From assembly GCF_022682305.1 (NCBI RefSeq), contig NZ_CP093528.1, positions 2,431,501 to 2,495,500 of the forward strand: a stretch of 64,000 bases of DNA. The letters run 5' to 3'. The notes beneath the pieces were generated by a model. It saw nothing but the letters and a program-made list of their open reading frames with translations. It was not told the origin of the DNA and did no database searches. This DNA is from Shinella zoogloeoides (GTDB lineage Bacteria > Pseudomonadota > Alphaproteobacteria > Rhizobiales > Rhizobiaceae). How positions within the stretch are numbered: the first letter of the stretch is position 1; each line of letters starts with the position of its first letter. Shown here piece after piece: positions 50,680-60,794 of this stretch. The position numbers were made by a program, and so were the translations under genes.

Positions 50680-51867
50680 TCAAATGACGCCCAGTTCGCG
50701 CCCGACTTCGGCGAAGACATCGATCGCCCTGCGAACATCCGCCTCGCCATGGGCGGCCGACATCTGAGTGCGGATACGCGCCTGGCCGCGCGGCACGACG
50801 GGGAAGGAAAAGCCGATGACATAGACGCCCTTCGCCAGCATGCGGCTCGCCATGTCCTGTGCAAGGCTCGCGTCGCCGAGCATGACGGGAATGATCGGAT
50901 GCCCCTCGCCCGCAAGCGTGAAGCCGAGCTTCGTCATCTCGGCGCGGAAGAGATCGGCATTGGCATAAAGCCGCTTGCGGAGCGCGTCGCCATTGTCGAT
51001 GAGATCGAAGACCTTCAGCGAGGCGGCCGCGATGACCGGGGCGAGCGTATTGGAAAAGAGATAGGGCCGCGAGCGCTGGCGCAGCCATTCGACCACTTCC
51101 CGCTTGCCCGACGTATAGCCGCCCGAGGCGCCGCCGAGCGCCTTGCCGAGCGTGCCGGTGATGATATCGACCCGGCCTTCGACCCCGCAATGTTCCGCCG
51201 AGCCCCGGCCGTGTTTTCCGACGAAACCGACCGCATGGCTGTCGTCCACCATGACCATCGCGCCGTATTTTTCCGCAAGGTCGCAGACGCCCTGCAGATT
51301 GGCGATGATGCCGTCCATCGAGAAGACGCCGTCCGTCGCGATCATCTTGAAGCGGCTGCCCTCGGCCTTCTTCAGTTCCTCCTCCAGAGCCGCCATGTCG
51401 TTGTTGGCATAGCGGAAGCGCTTGGCCTTGGAGAGCCGCACGCCATCGATGATCGAGGCGTGGTTCAGCGCATCGGAGATGATGGCGTCTTCCTCGGAAA
51501 GCAGCGTCTCGAAGAGACCGCCATTGGCATCGAAGCAGGAGGAATAGAGGATCGTGTCTTCCAGCCCGAGGAAGGACGAGATGCGCGCCTCGAGCTGCTT
51601 GTGCTCCTCCTGCGTGCCGCAGATGAAACGCACGGAGGCCATGCCGTAGCCGTAGCGGTCGAGGGCCTTTTTACCGGCCTCGGCCAGCTCTTCATTGTCG
51701 GCAAGGCCGAGATAGTTGTTAGCGCAGAAATTCAGCACGCGCTCGCCGGAGGCGACGGCGATCTCGCCGGCCTGCTTGGAGGTGATGACGCGCTCGGCCT
51801 TGTAGAGGCCGGCGGATTTCAGGCCGTCGATTTCGGTTCGAAGATGGGCGAGGAAAGCGGAGGTCAT
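50680..51867 (-). CDS. kbl: 2-amino-3-oxobutyrate CoA ligase (glycine C-acetyltransferase)
   Basis: A 395-residue PLP enzyme that cleaves the Tdh product with CoA to glycine and acetyl-CoA. Seen are [28 protein letters not shown] ([18 protein letters not shown]), [17 protein letters not shown], and the PLP lysine in [14 protein letters not shown]. The C-terminal [10 protein letters not shown] is typical of this alpha-oxoamine synthase family. The start is the ATG of [10 protein letters not shown]. It lies upstream of tdh in the same unit. Confidence 0.95.
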   Translation of the reverse strand: MTSAFLAHLRTEIDGLKSAGLYKAERVITSKQAGEIAVASGERVLNFCANNYLGLADNEELAEAGKKALDRYGYGMASVRFICGTQEEHKQLEARISSFLGLEDTILYSSCFDANGGLFETLLSEEDAIISDALNHASIIDGVRLSKAKRFRYANNDMAALEEELKKAEGSRFKMIATDGVFSMDGIIANLQGVCDLAEKYGAMVMVDDSHAVGFVGKHGRGSAEHCGVEGRVDIITGTLGKALGGASGGYTSGKREVVEWLRQRSRPYLFSNTLAPVIAAASLKVFDLIDNGDALRKRLYANADLFRAEMTKLGFTLAGEGHPIIPVMLGDASLAQDMASRMLAKGVYVIGFSFPVVPRGQARIRTQMSAAHGEADVRRAIDVFAEVGRELGVI

Positions 51868-51916
51868 GGGCACGCACTCATGGGCTGGAAGGAAATCGGT
51901 TCGAAGCGGCGACGGC

Positions 51917-52372
51917 TCAGGCAACGCTCGCCGCATAGGCGGCGACAAGCCCCTCGTAGTCTTCCATCGGCGGGAATTTCTCATAGCTGTGCACGGCGGG
52001 CGTCGTGGCCCAGGCAAGCCTCTCGCTCGTATAGGTCTCGATGAAGGGGCTGATCCAGCTTGTGTTTTCAAGCATGGTCGGCCGGACATTGACGAAGAAA
52101 TCCATGCCCGCCGGCCGCGTGAACATCCAGGTCATGCAATGCGGGCAGAAGTGATGCCCTGCCTCGGGGCTGGCCCCGGCAACGACCGGCTCACCTTCCG
52201 TGACGGCAAACCCTTCGGACGGGATCGCCGCGCTCAGCGAATAGGCACTGCCGGACATGCGCTGGCAGCCGGTGCAATGGCAGGCCATGGTCAGGAGCGG
52301 CGGTGCGCTGATGCGGATTTTCACCCGCCCGCAACGGCAGGCTCCGTTCAGCGGCAAGGTCGGTCGCGACAT
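51917..52372 (-). CDS. GFA-family protein (second copy)
   Basis: A 151-residue protein with [20 protein letters not shown], the [18 protein letters not shown] pair and [17 protein letters not shown]. Longer than the copy at 49192-49539, with a C-terminal extension ([15 protein letters not shown]). It is leftward, upstream of kbl by 50 bases, and may be in the same transcript. Confidence 0.88.
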   Translation of the reverse strand: MSRPTLPLNGACRCGRVKIRISAPPLLTMACHCTGCQRMSGSAYSLSAAIPSEGFAVTEGEPVVAGASPEAGHHFCPHCMTWMFTRPAGMDFFVNVRPTMLENTSWISPFIETYTSERLAWATTPAVHSYEKFPPMEDYEGLVAAYAASVA

Positions 52373-52489
52373 ACTCGGCTCCCCTCCGATTGACGCCGGC
52401 TTGTCTTGTTATCGTAGCGCCGGCGAATATGGCTCCAGAACATAGTTCTAGCGCAGCGGCGGCCCGCGTAAAGGGCCACCGATCCGTTT

Positions 52490-53218
52490 TCAGGGCCGCT
52501 CGCAGGCAATCAGCAGGAACATCGGCCGGTTCAGTTCCACCTGCCATTCGGGATGCTCGGCAAGCTGTTCGGTACTCGGCTTCCATTCCTCGACATGGCG
52601 GATGACGAAGCCGGCCGAAACCAGCGTGTTCAGCGTCGTGCCGAGCGTGCGGTGGTACTTGACGACCCCCTTGGCGAGCCAGTCCGTCGTGCGTGGGCCT
52701 TCGACGAGATAGCCGTCCACCGGCCAGACCGTCCTGCCGCCCACCTCCGCCCAGTCGGGCTGCGAGGGCGCCATGTACAGCGGGTGCTCGATGGTGAAGA
52801 CGAAGGACGAGTCGGGCGCCAGCGCCGCATGCACACTGCGCACCAGCCGATCGAAATCCGCGATATAATGGAAGGCGAGCGAGGAATAGGCGAAATCGAA
52901 AGCGCCTTCCGGCAGTTCGAGCCGGTCGAGATCGGCGATCTCGTAGCGTACGGCCGGCGACTGTGTCTCGGCCTTCGCCCGCGCGATCATGTTTTCCGAA
53001 AGATCGAGACCGAGCACGCTCACCGCCCCTTCCGCCGCCGCATGGCGCGCGAACCAGCCGAAGCCGCAGCCGAGATCGACGACGCGGCGTCCCGTCAGAT
53101 CGGGCAGCAGCGCGCACACCGATTCCCATTCCGCCGCCCCGGCAAGCCCGTGAACCGAGCGGGGAAGGCTGCTGTAGCCCTCGAAGAAGGCGGGCTGGTC
53201 GTAAATGTTCTGGGCCAT
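52490..53218 (-). CDS. SAM-dependent methyltransferase (class I)
   Basis: A 242-residue enzyme. The SAM motif I is RVVDLGCGFGWFARHAAAEG, followed by VLGLDLSENMIARAKAET and IADLDRLELPEGAFDFAYSS. The C-terminal segment RPMFLLIACERP ends the Rossmann domain. It matches the UbiE/Methyltransf_11 type. The substrate cannot be read from the sequence. AAAGGATTTTCCG is before the ATG. Confidence 0.9.
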   Translation of the reverse strand: MAQNIYDQPAFFEGYSSLPRSVHGLAGAAEWESVCALLPDLTGRRVVDLGCGFGWFARHAAAEGAVSVLGLDLSENMIARAKAETQSPAVRYEIADLDRLELPEGAFDFAYSSLAFHYIADFDRLVRSVHAALAPDSSFVFTIEHPLYMAPSQPDWAEVGGRTVWPVDGYLVEGPRTTDWLAKGVVKYHRTLGTTLNTLVSAGFVIRHVEEWKPSTEQLAEHPEWQVELNRPMFLLIACERP

Positions 53219-53435
53219 CGGAAAATCCTTTCAGCCGGGACATAACCCGTTTTCGGCAAAGGGCAAACCCGTCCGCCTGGTTACGGCAACTGCCGGCGCG
53301 GCGTCCGAACCGTCGTGCGTTCCCTTCCAGCAGGACGAAGCGAGCAAGGCGCCCCTTAAAGTCCCCTTGCAATTTCCTCGGGGTTGACACGAGCCGCCCA
53401 CCCCCTATCCGTTGGCGCCACGAAAGGAAGCTGCG

Positions 53436-54206
53436 ATGACGATTTTGGACAGGTTCTCCCAGAAGGGCCGCGTTGCCCTCGTCACCGGCGCCGCGCGCGG
53501 CCTCGGCTTCGAGATCGCCAAGGCGCTTGCGGAGGCCGGCGCACATGTGGTGGTGACGGGCCGTACGCCCGCGACGCTCGACGAGGCCGTGGCGAAGATC
53601 GCCGCAGCCGGTGGCAGCGCCTCCGCAACCGCCTTCGACATCGCCGACCGCCCCGCCCAGCGCGCCGTGCTGGCCGATATCGAGCGCTTGCACGGACGGC
53701 TCGACGTACTGGTCAACAATGTCGGCACCCGCGACCGCCGCCCGCTCGCCGACCTCGACGACGAAGCGATCGACGAGCTGATCCTGACCGACCTTGCCGC
53801 CGCCGCCAGCCTTTCGCGCGACGCTGCCGCCCTGATGAAGCGCAACGACCACGGTCGCCTGATCTCCGTCACCTCCATCGGCGGCCATGTCGCCATGCCG
53901 AACGACGGCATCTACCCGGCCGCCAAGCAGGGCCTCACCGGCCTGATGCGCAGCATGGCCGTCGAATACGGCCCGCACGGCATCACCAGCAACGCCATCG
54001 CCCCCGGCTGGTTCGCGACGGAGACCAATGCCGCCATGGCCGCCAACGACGACCTGATGCCCTTCGTGCGCCAGCGCATCCCCGCGCAGCGCTGGGCGCG
54101 CCCCGACGAGATCGCCGGCGCCGCCCTCTTCCTCGCCAGCGACGCCGCCTCCTTCGTCAACGGCCATGTGCTGGTGGTGGATGGCGGGATGACCGTGCGC
54201 ATGTGA
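53436..54206 (+). CDS. Short-chain dehydrogenase/reductase
   Basis: A 256-residue NAD(P)-dependent oxidoreductase. The cofactor motif is VTGAARGLGFEIAKALAEAG, with NNVGTRDRRPLADLDD, the catalytic Ser in ISVTSIGGHVA and the Tyr-x3-Lys in IYPAAKQGLTGLMRSMAVEY. The end MTVRM follows the typical HVLVVDGG. The start used (MTILDRFSQKGR) has GGAAGCTGCG upstream. The substrate is unknown. Confidence 0.92.
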   Translation: MTILDRFSQKGRVALVTGAARGLGFEIAKALAEAGAHVVVTGRTPATLDEAVAKIAAAGGSASATAFDIADRPAQRAVLADIERLHGRLDVLVNNVGTRDRRPLADLDDEAIDELILTDLAAAASLSRDAAALMKRNDHGRLISVTSIGGHVAMPNDGIYPAAKQGLTGLMRSMAVEYGPHGITSNAIAPGWFATETNAAMAANDDLMPFVRQRIPAQRWARPDEIAGAALFLASDAASFVNGHVLVVDGGMTVRM

Positions 54207-54224
54207 CGCAAACTTGCGCCGCCG

Positions 54225-56087
54225 CTAATCCGTGAAGTCGTCGATCACCGCCAGGAAGGCCTCGCCGAAACGGTCGCGCTTCGAAACGCCGATGCCGGGA
54301 ATATCCAGAAGCTCCTCGAGATCGCGCGGCCGTTCCTTCGCAAGCGCGATCAGCGTCGTATCCGGGAAGACAACATAGGGCGGCACGTCGAGATCCTTGG
54401 CAATGGAAAGGCGCTCGGCGCGCAGCAGCTCGAAGAGTTCGCGATCGGAGCCGGAAAGGCTGTCGCGCTCCCGGGCGGCGGGCGAGCCCCCGGCCTTCGC
54501 CTTGCGCCCCGTCTGCGGCCGGTCCTTGCGGAACAGCACCTCCCGCTCATGGCGGAAGACAGCCCGCGCCTCCGACTCCAGCTTCAGCGCGCCGTAGGCG
54601 GAATGGTCGACACTGATAAGGCCCATCGCCAGCAGCTGCCGGAAGATCGACTGCCAGATGCGCGGCGCGATATCCTTGCCCGCGCCGAAGACCGGCATTT
54701 CCGTATGGCCGAAACGCTCCGTCTTCTCGTTGACGGTGCCCATCAGCACATCGATGACATGCCCCGCGCCAAAGCGCTCGCCGGTGCGATAGACGGCGGC
54801 AAGCGCCTTGATGGCGGCTTCCGTGCCGTCCCAGGTCTCGACCGGGTTGCGGCAGGTATCGCAATTGCCGCAGCCGCCGGCATGCGTCTCGCCGAAATGC
54901 GCGAGGATCGCCTTTCGCCGGCAGCCGGCCGTCTCGCAGATAGCGAGCAGCGCCGTCAGCTTGGCGCGCTCGATGCGCTTGATCTCATCCGCCGCCCCGC
55001 CCTCGTCGATCATCCTGCGGCGCTGCACGACATCGGCCATGCCATAGGCCATCCAGACATCCGAGGGCAGCCCGTCGCGCCCGGCGCGCCCGGTCTCCTG
55101 ATAGTAAGCCTCCACGGAACCCGGCAGGTCGAGATGGGCGACATAGCGCACATCCGGCTTGTCGATGCCCATGCCGAAGGCGACGGTGGCAACGAGGCAG
55201 AGGTTCTCTTCCTTCAGGAAGGCATCCTGGTTTGCGTCGCGCACCGCCCGGTCGAATCCGGCATGGTAGGGCAGCGCGCGGATGCCCTGCGTGTTCAGCC
55301 ACTCGGCCGTGTCCTCCACCTTGGCGCGCGAGAGGCAATAGACGATGCCGCTCTCGCCCTGATGGCGCGACAGGAAACGCAGGAGCTGCTGGCGAGGCTG
55401 GTCGCGCTCGGCGATCTCGTAGGAGATGTTCGGCCGGTCGAAACTGGTGGTGAAGACCTCGGCCTCTTCCAATCCCAGGCGCTCGATGATGTCATCGCGC
55501 GTATGCGGATCGGCCGTCGCCGTCAGCGCCATGCGCGGCACGCCGGGATAACGCTCGCCGAGCAGGCCGAGCGTGCGATATTCCGGCCGAAAATCATGCC
55601 CCCATTGCGAGACGCAATGCGCCTCATCGATGGCGAACAGCGCGATGCGCGCATCCGCCACCAGTTCGGCGAAGCCATCGGTAACGATACGCTCGGGCGT
55701 GACATAGAGAAAATCGAGATCGCCGCTGCGCATGGCGTCGCGCACCGCAAAGAATTCCTCGCGCGACAGCGAGGAATTGAGCGCCGCCGCCCTGACGCCG
55801 AGCTGCTTCAGCGCCTCCACCTGGTCGCGCATCAGCGCGATCAGCGGCGAGATGACGATGCCGACACCCTCACGGCAAACGGCCGGGATCTGGAAGCACA
55901 GCGACTTGCCCGCCCCCGTCGGGAAGAGCACCACGGCATCGCCCCCCGCCGTCACATGCTCCACCACCGCCTGCTGCTTGCCGCGGAAGGCATCGTAACC
56001 ATAGACGCGCTTGAGCACGTCGAGCGGATCGGCAATGGGCGCCGCGAACAGGGCCGACAATGGACTGGGGGAACTGACGTGATTCAT
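54225..56087 (-). CDS. recQ: ATP-dependent DNA helicase RecQ
   Basis: A 620-residue 3'-5' helicase. Helicase motifs: [16 protein letters not shown] (I), [20 protein letters not shown] (II and the aromatic loop), ALTATA (III), and [20 protein letters not shown] (V). The zinc Cys set follows ([25 protein letters not shown]), then a winged helix (about 410-500) and a C-terminal HRDC domain ending [15 protein letters not shown]. It acts in recombination and repair. An alphaproteobacterial SOS box lies about 85 bases upstream. Confidence 0.96.
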   Translation of the reverse strand: MNHVSSPSPLSALFAAPIADPLDVLKRVYGYDAFRGKQQAVVEHVTAGGDAVVLFPTGAGKSLCFQIPAVCREGVGIVISPLIALMRDQVEALKQLGVRAAALNSSLSREEFFAVRDAMRSGDLDFLYVTPERIVTDGFAELVADARIALFAIDEAHCVSQWGHDFRPEYRTLGLLGERYPGVPRMALTATADPHTRDDIIERLGLEEAEVFTTSFDRPNISYEIAERDQPRQQLLRFLSRHQGESGIVYCLSRAKVEDTAEWLNTQGIRALPYHAGFDRAVRDANQDAFLKEENLCLVATVAFGMGIDKPDVRYVAHLDLPGSVEAYYQETGRAGRDGLPSDVWMAYGMADVVQRRRMIDEGGAADEIKRIERAKLTALLAICETAGCRRKAILAHFGETHAGGCGNCDTCRNPVETWDGTEAAIKALAAVYRTGERFGAGHVIDVLMGTVNEKTERFGHTEMPVFGAGKDIAPRIWQSIFRQLLAMGLISVDHSAYGALKLESEARAVFRHEREVLFRKDRPQTGRKAKAGGSPAARERDSLSGSDRELFELLRAERLSIAKDLDVPPYVVFPDTTLIALAKERPRDLEELLDIPGIGVSKRDRFGEAFLAVIDDFTD

Positions 56088-56171
56088 GACCTGCACTTTC
56101 TCCCCCCATTCTGGCCAAGCGTGACAATGTCGGCAACCACCCGACCGGCGACTTTCGCCTTCGCACACAAT

Positions 56172-56186
56172 GTTCTTGATTTGTTC
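56172..56186. promoter_or_regulatory. LexA (SOS) box, GTTC-N7-GTTC
   Basis: GTTCTTGATTTGTTC: two direct GTTC half-sites with a 7-base spacer, the known consensus for LexA binding in alphaproteobacteria. It lies between divergent recQ (start 56087) and the VOC gene (start 56231), so it could control either or both. Confidence 0.72.
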
Positions 56187-56230
56187 TAAATTCAAGGGTA
56201 AGTTGCAAGAAAATTGAGAGGGAGAGAAAA

Positions 56231-56614
56231 ATGGACGCCTATGCAACACTCGGCGCGTCAGACACCGCCGCGACAGCCACATTCTACGATGCCGTGCTCT
56301 CGACCATCGGCTGGGCTATGCATTCCGAATTTCCGGGATGGCGCAGCTACACCAAGGGCGGCGGCGAAGGCGGCTTCAAGCTCTGGCTTTGCACGCCCTT
56401 CGACGGCGCGCCGGCCAGCCCCGGAAACGGTACGATGATCGGCTTTGCGGCCACCTCGCATGACGAAGTGCAGGCTTTTCATGCTGCCGCCCTCGCCCAT
56501 GGCGGGACGGATGAAGGCCCGCCGGGTCCGCGCGCGCATTACGGCCCGAACTGGTACTCCGCCTATGTGCGCGATCCCTCGGGCAACAAGCTCGCCATCG
56601 TCTACGACAGCTGA
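56231..56614 (+). CDS. VOC (glyoxalase/bleomycin-resistance) family protein
   Basis: A 127-residue cytosolic protein: [20 protein letters not shown] at the start, [40 protein letters not shown], and [20 protein letters not shown] ending IVYDS. It is a vicinal-oxygen-chelate fold that may bind a metal or a hydrophobic ligand. GAGAGGGAGAGAAAA upstream is a strong ribosome-binding site. The SOS box is 45 bases before the start, which suggests induction by DNA damage. Confidence 0.9.
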   Translation: MDAYATLGASDTAATATFYDAVLSTIGWAMHSEFPGWRSYTKGGGEGGFKLWLCTPFDGAPASPGNGTMIGFAATSHDEVQAFHAAALAHGGTDEGPPGPRAHYGPNWYSAYVRDPSGNKLAIVYDS

Positions 56615-56673
56615 GGTCTTTCCAGCACGTAGCAGTCTTGTGTGCGAAGGCCCTTGGAGGCGGCAGCGGCGGA

Positions 56674-58662
56674 TTACTTCCCTGCCGGTCCCTTCACCCG
56701 GCCGGAGAGCACGCCGAAGCCCTCGATGATGGCCTCCTGGTTCTCCATGCGGACGGTTTCCAGCTGGACCTCCTGCAGGGCGCGCAGGATCTGCGGCACG
56801 CGCTCGCTGTCGCCCTCTTCCGTGGCCACGGCGAGTTCACGCTCGAGTTCGCGACGCTGCCAGAGGAGCGCGCGGGTGCGCTTGTGGAGCGCGAGCGCCT
56901 GGAGATAGCCCTCGCGGGCATCCTCGGGCGCGGCCTCCGCTGTCGCGGTCCAGAGGCGCGAATTGCGGATCTGCTGGTCGAGGCCGCGCAGCAGCGTGTC
57001 GAAGCCGGCCGCTTCCAGCTCCTCGACCAGCCGCTCGCGGTCGAGCCGCGCGCCGATGGCCCCCGCTACGCCGAGGAGTAAGGACCAGAGGCGCTGCAGG
57101 TCGCGATTCTCGTATTCGATGATCGCGATCTCGTCATAGTCGCTGAAGAGGAGGCCGGGATGATTGACCACGGTAAGCGCCAGCACGCTTTCGCGCAGCG
57201 CCGGCAGGTCCTGCGCGCCGCGCACCAGCGCCGAGCGGGCGAGCCGGTCGGAAATGCCGGACGGGACCGCATTGGCCTGCGGGCCGCGCCCGCCACCCCT
57301 GCCCGGCTGCCGGTTGCCGGAAAAACCGCCGCCGCCCTGCCGCTGCGGCGGGCGGAAGAAGGCGTTCAGCCTTTCGCGCATGGCCTGCTGATAGTGGCGG
57401 CGCACATCCTCGTCGGCGATCACCGCCGTGATCTGGCGCAAACGCGCCTCAAGGGCGGCGCGGCTTTCGGGCGTGTCGAAATTCGCGCCCTGCACCTCGC
57501 GGTTCCAGATCATCTCTGCGAGAGGCTGCGCGCCGGCCATGACCTTGTCGAAGGGTGTCCGGCCCTCATGGCGCACCAGGTCGTCGGGGTCCTTGCCGTC
57601 CGGCAGCAGGGCGAAACGCACGGTCCGCTGCGGCTTGATGAAGGGCAGCGCCAGATCGGCGGCGCGGTTCGCCGCGCGAATGCCCGCCCCGTCGCCGTCG
57701 AAGCACAACACCGGCTCCGGCGTCATCTTCCAGAGGAGTTCAAGCTGGTTTTCGGTCAGCGCCGTGCCGAGCGGGGCGACGGCATTCTCGATGCCGGCCT
57801 GGTAGAGCGCAATCACGTCCATATAGCCTTCGACGGCGATGACCGTGCCGCCCGTCCTGTCGTCCTGCCCGGCGCGGCCCGCCCCCTGCGCCGCCTTGCG
57901 GGCGCGGGCATGGTTGTAAAGCACGCTGCCCTTGTGAAACAGCTCGGTCTCGTTGGAATTGAGGTATTTTGCCGGTGCATCGGGCGACATGGCGCGGCCG
58001 CCGAAGGCGATGACCTTTTCCCTCACAGAGAGGATGGGGAACATGATGCGGTCGCGGAAGCGGTCGTAGGAAACGGGGATGTCCGGCCCGTGCACGACGA
58101 GGCCACAGGCCTCGATCGCCTCCTTCGGCACGCCCTTTCCGGCGAGGAATTCCTTCAGCGCGTTGCGGCTCTCCGGCGCATAGCCGAGGCGGAAGGTTTC
58201 GATGGTGCGTCCGGTCAGGCCGCGGTCGCGCAGATAGGCGCGCGCCTTCGCGCCAGCCGGCGTCTGAAGCTGGTCCTCGAAGAAACGGGTCGCCATCTCC
58301 ATGACCTCGACGAGGCCCATGCGCTCCTTCTCGCGCTGCTCGGCCTCGCGGTCCGGCTGGGGCATGGCGACGCCCGCAAGGTCGGCGATCTGCTGCACGG
58401 CCTCCGGGAAGGACAGGCCTTCCAGGTCGGTGAGGAAACGGAAATGATCGCCTGAAACGCCGCAGCCGAAGCAATGGTAGCGCCCCTTGCGGTCCTCGCA
58501 GTGGAAGGACGGCGATTTTTCGCCGTGGAACGGGCAGCAGGCCCAGTAATCGCCGCGCGAGACATTGGTCTTCTTGCGATCCCAGGTCACGCGTCGGCCG
58601 ATCACGTCCGAAATGGAGACGCGGTCGCGAATCTCGTCTAGGAAGGCGTTGGAAAAGCGCAT
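56674..58662 (-). CDS. dnaG: DNA primase
   Basis: A 662-residue primase. The N-terminal zinc finger is CCPFHGEKSPSFHCEDRKGR followed by YHCFGCGVSGD (about 40-65). The TOPRIM catalytic core includes VIAVEGYMDVIALYQAG and LCFDGDGAGIRAA. A Gly-rich linker and a DnaB-interaction type helical C-terminus follow. The start used (MRFSNAFLDEIRDRV) is where primases begin; 39 upstream codons are non-coding. It makes RNA primers for replication. rpoD, often adjacent, is 8 kb away on the same strand. Confidence 0.96.
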   Translation of the reverse strand: MRFSNAFLDEIRDRVSISDVIGRRVTWDRKKTNVSRGDYWACCPFHGEKSPSFHCEDRKGRYHCFGCGVSGDHFRFLTDLEGLSFPEAVQQIADLAGVAMPQPDREAEQREKERMGLVEVMEMATRFFEDQLQTPAGAKARAYLRDRGLTGRTIETFRLGYAPESRNALKEFLAGKGVPKEAIEACGLVVHGPDIPVSYDRFRDRIMFPILSVREKVIAFGGRAMSPDAPAKYLNSNETELFHKGSVLYNHARARKAAQGAGRAGQDDRTGGTVIAVEGYMDVIALYQAGIENAVAPLGTALTENQLELLWKMTPEPVLCFDGDGAGIRAANRAADLALPFIKPQRTVRFALLPDGKDPDDLVRHEGRTPFDKVMAGAQPLAEMIWNREVQGANFDTPESRAALEARLRQITAVIADEDVRRHYQQAMRERLNAFFRPPQRQGGGGFSGNRQPGRGGGRGPQANAVPSGISDRLARSALVRGAQDLPALRESVLALTVVNHPGLLFSDYDEIAIIEYENRDLQRLWSLLLGVAGAIGARLDRERLVEELEAAGFDTLLRGLDQQIRNSRLWTATAEAAPEDAREGYLQALALHKRTRALLWQRRELERELAVATEEGDSERVPQILRALQEVQLETVRMENQEAIIEGFGVLSGRVKGPAGK

Positions 58663-58752
58663 GGATACCTCGGATCGGGGTCCATATAACCATGCGGGCG
58701 GCCCGCCGCCAGCGCTAGTCGCCTGCGCACAGCAATTCACAGGTGGAAACGC

Positions 58753-58776
58753 AAAGGGCGGCCGAGGCCGCCCTTT
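58753..58776 (-). terminator. Terminator after the GatB/YqeY gene
   Basis: AAAGGGCGGCC-GA-GGCCGCCCTTT, an 11-bp stem lying between the leftward GatB/YqeY gene and dnaG. Confidence 0.75.
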
Positions 58777-58798
58777 CATTCGTGCGCCTTGCGGCGGC

Positions 58799-59248
58799 TT
58801 ACTTCAGCAGGTCCTTCACCACGCCGGAGGCCTTGGCGAAGTCCATCTGGCCGGGGTGGCGTTCCTTGAGCACGGCCATGACCTTGCCCATGTCGCGCAG
58901 GCCCTGTGCGCCGATCTCGGCGATCACGCCGGAAATCAGCTCCCTGACCTTCTCGTCGGAAAGCTGCTCCGGCATGAAGCTCTGGATGACCGTGATTTCC
59001 TCGCGTTCCTGGGCGGCGAGTTCCGGGCGGCCGTTCTCGGCGAAGATTTTCGCGGATTCCTCGCGCTGCTTGATCATCTTCGCGAGGATCTGCAGCAGCT
59101 CGTCATTTTCCACCGGTCCCTTGCCGGCGCCGCGGTTGGCGATGTCGCGGTCCTTCAGCGTGGCCTGGATCAGGCGCAACGTGGAAACACGGCAGGCGTC
59201 TCTTGCCTTGAGTGCATCCTTCAAGGCGTTTGCGATGGTATCGCGCAT
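58799..59248 (-). CDS. GatB/YqeY domain-containing protein
   Basis: A 149-residue helical protein: RDTIANALKDALKARDACRV, STLRLIQATLKDRDI, and LQILAKMIKQREESAKIF, with the DFAKASGVVKDLLK end. The family is related to the tail domain of GatB amidotransferase and is thought to bind tRNA. GGAGAAA precedes two adjacent ATG codons; the second has the better spacing. It is divergent from carA, a usual arrangement in this group. Confidence 0.9.
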   Translation of the reverse strand: MRDTIANALKDALKARDACRVSTLRLIQATLKDRDIANRGAGKGPVENDELLQILAKMIKQREESAKIFAENGRPELAAQEREEITVIQSFMPEQLSDEKVRELISGVIAEIGAQGLRDMGKVMAVLKERHPGQMDFAKASGVVKDLLK

Positions 59249-59565
59249 CATTTTCTCCATGGGAGGCCGGCCTGTGCGGGATGCGCAGCCTGGCCTCCAT
59301 CGTCGTTCGATTGTGCATGCTCATAGACCGGCGGAGGGTCCGCCGGCAAACGGATTACGCAAGCATTTGATTCCAAACGCTTTATAATTCCGCGCAATCC
59401 ACAGGCAACGGTTGACCCCGCCCCCTGCTTTGTCTATTTTCCGGCACCTGCACGAAAATTGGCAATCAGGGCGAACCAACGCGGGTTTCCGCGCGCCTTT
59501 GCCTGCGACCTTAAATGGTGCCCGGCCCCTCGGCTTTCAAGCCGGCGCCCGGCACCGGAAACGGG
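59249..59565. promoter_or_regulatory. Divergent promoter region GatB/YqeY - carA
   Basis: About 315 bases without a gene. A TATAAT hexamer at 59383-59388 faces carA but no standard -35 lies 17 bases upstream. The stretch from about 59400 to the carA start forms a long leader of about 170 bases, in which I see no riboswitch or leader peptide. Confidence 0.4.
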
Positions 59566-60780
59566 ATGACTATGACCTCGACCCCCGCATGGACCACTGA
59601 AAAGCCGACCGCCCTGCTCGTTCTTGCCGACGGCACGGTCATCGAAGGCAAGGGCATCGGCGCCACCGGCAAGGTGACGGCGGAAGTCTGCTTCAACACG
59701 GCGCTGACGGGCTACCAGGAAATCCTGACCGACCCGTCCTATCTCGGCCAGATCGTCACCTTCACCTTCCCGCATATCGGCAATATCGGCGCCAATGACG
59801 AGGACATCGAGGACCTGACACCTGCCGCCCGCCACGGCGCAGTCGGCACGATCTTCAAGGCCGACATCACCGACCCCTCGAACTACCGCTCGGCAAAACA
59901 TCTCGACGGCTGGCTGAAGGCCCGCGGCATCATCGGCCTCTCGGGCATCGACACGCGCGCGCTCACCGCCTGGATCCGCGAGAACGGCGCGCCGAACGCG
60001 GTCATCGCCCACGACCCGAACGGCGTCTTCGACATCGAGACGCTGAAGGCCGAAGCCAGGGCCTGGAGCGGCCTCGTCGGCCTCGACCTCGCCAAGGTCG
60101 CCTCCTCCGGCCAGTCCTCGCGCTGGAGCGAGAAGCCCTGGGTCTGGAACGAAGGCTATGAAGATCTCGCCGACAGCGACGTGAAGTACCACATCGTCGC
60201 GCTCGACTACGGCGTGAAGCGCAACATCCTGCGCCTCTTCACCGGCCTCGGCTGCAAGGTCACCGTCATGCCGGCGACCTCCAGCGCCGAGGACGTGCTG
60301 GCGCTGAAGCCGGACGGCATCTTCCTCTCCAACGGCCCGGGCGATCCGGCGGCGACCGGCGAATATGCCGTGCCGGTCATCAAGGCGCTCATCGAGACGG
60401 GCATCCCGATCTTCGGCATCTGCCTCGGCCACCAGATGCTCGGCCTTGCCGTCGGCGCGACGACCGAGAAGATGCACCAGGGCCACCACGGCGCGAACCA
60501 TCCGGTGAAGGACCACACGACCGGCAAGGTCGAGATCGTCTCGATGAACCACGGCTTCGCCGTCGCCTCCTCCACCCTGCCGGACGGCGTCGAGGAAACC
60601 CACGTCTCGCTGTTCGACGGCACGAATTGCGGCCTGCGCCTCGTCGGCAAGCCGGTCTTCTCCGTGCAGCATCACCCGGAAGCCTCCCCCGGCCCGCAGG
60701 ACAGCCACTACCTCTTCCGCCGCTTCATCAATCTGGTGCGCGAGAAGAAGGGCGAGGCAGCCATTCCGGAACGGGCATAA
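59566..60780 (+). CDS. carA: Carbamoyl-phosphate synthase small subunit
   Basis: A 404-residue glutaminase subunit that supplies ammonia to CarB for arginine and pyrimidine synthesis. The N-terminal domain includes ALLVLADGTVIEGKGIGATG and GYQEILTDPSYLGQIVTFTF. The class I amidotransferase domain has NGPGDPAATGEYAVPVI, the catalytic Cys in IFGICLGHQMLGLAVGATTE, and His-x-Glu in SVQHHPEASPGPQDSHY. The start used is MTMTSTPAWT with GGAAACGGG upstream; a start 17 codons earlier is possible. Confidence 0.96.
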   Translation: MTMTSTPAWTTEKPTALLVLADGTVIEGKGIGATGKVTAEVCFNTALTGYQEILTDPSYLGQIVTFTFPHIGNIGANDEDIEDLTPAARHGAVGTIFKADITDPSNYRSAKHLDGWLKARGIIGLSGIDTRALTAWIRENGAPNAVIAHDPNGVFDIETLKAEARAWSGLVGLDLAKVASSGQSSRWSEKPWVWNEGYEDLADSDVKYHIVALDYGVKRNILRLFTGLGCKVTVMPATSSAEDVLALKPDGIFLSNGPGDPAATGEYAVPVIKALIETGIPIFGICLGHQMLGLAVGATTEKMHQGHHGANHPVKDHTTGKVEIVSMNHGFAVASSTLPDGVEETHVSLFDGTNCGLRLVGKPVFSVQHHPEASPGPQDSHYLFRRFINLVREKKGEAAIPERA

Positions 60781-60794
60781 GCGATCTATCCATG

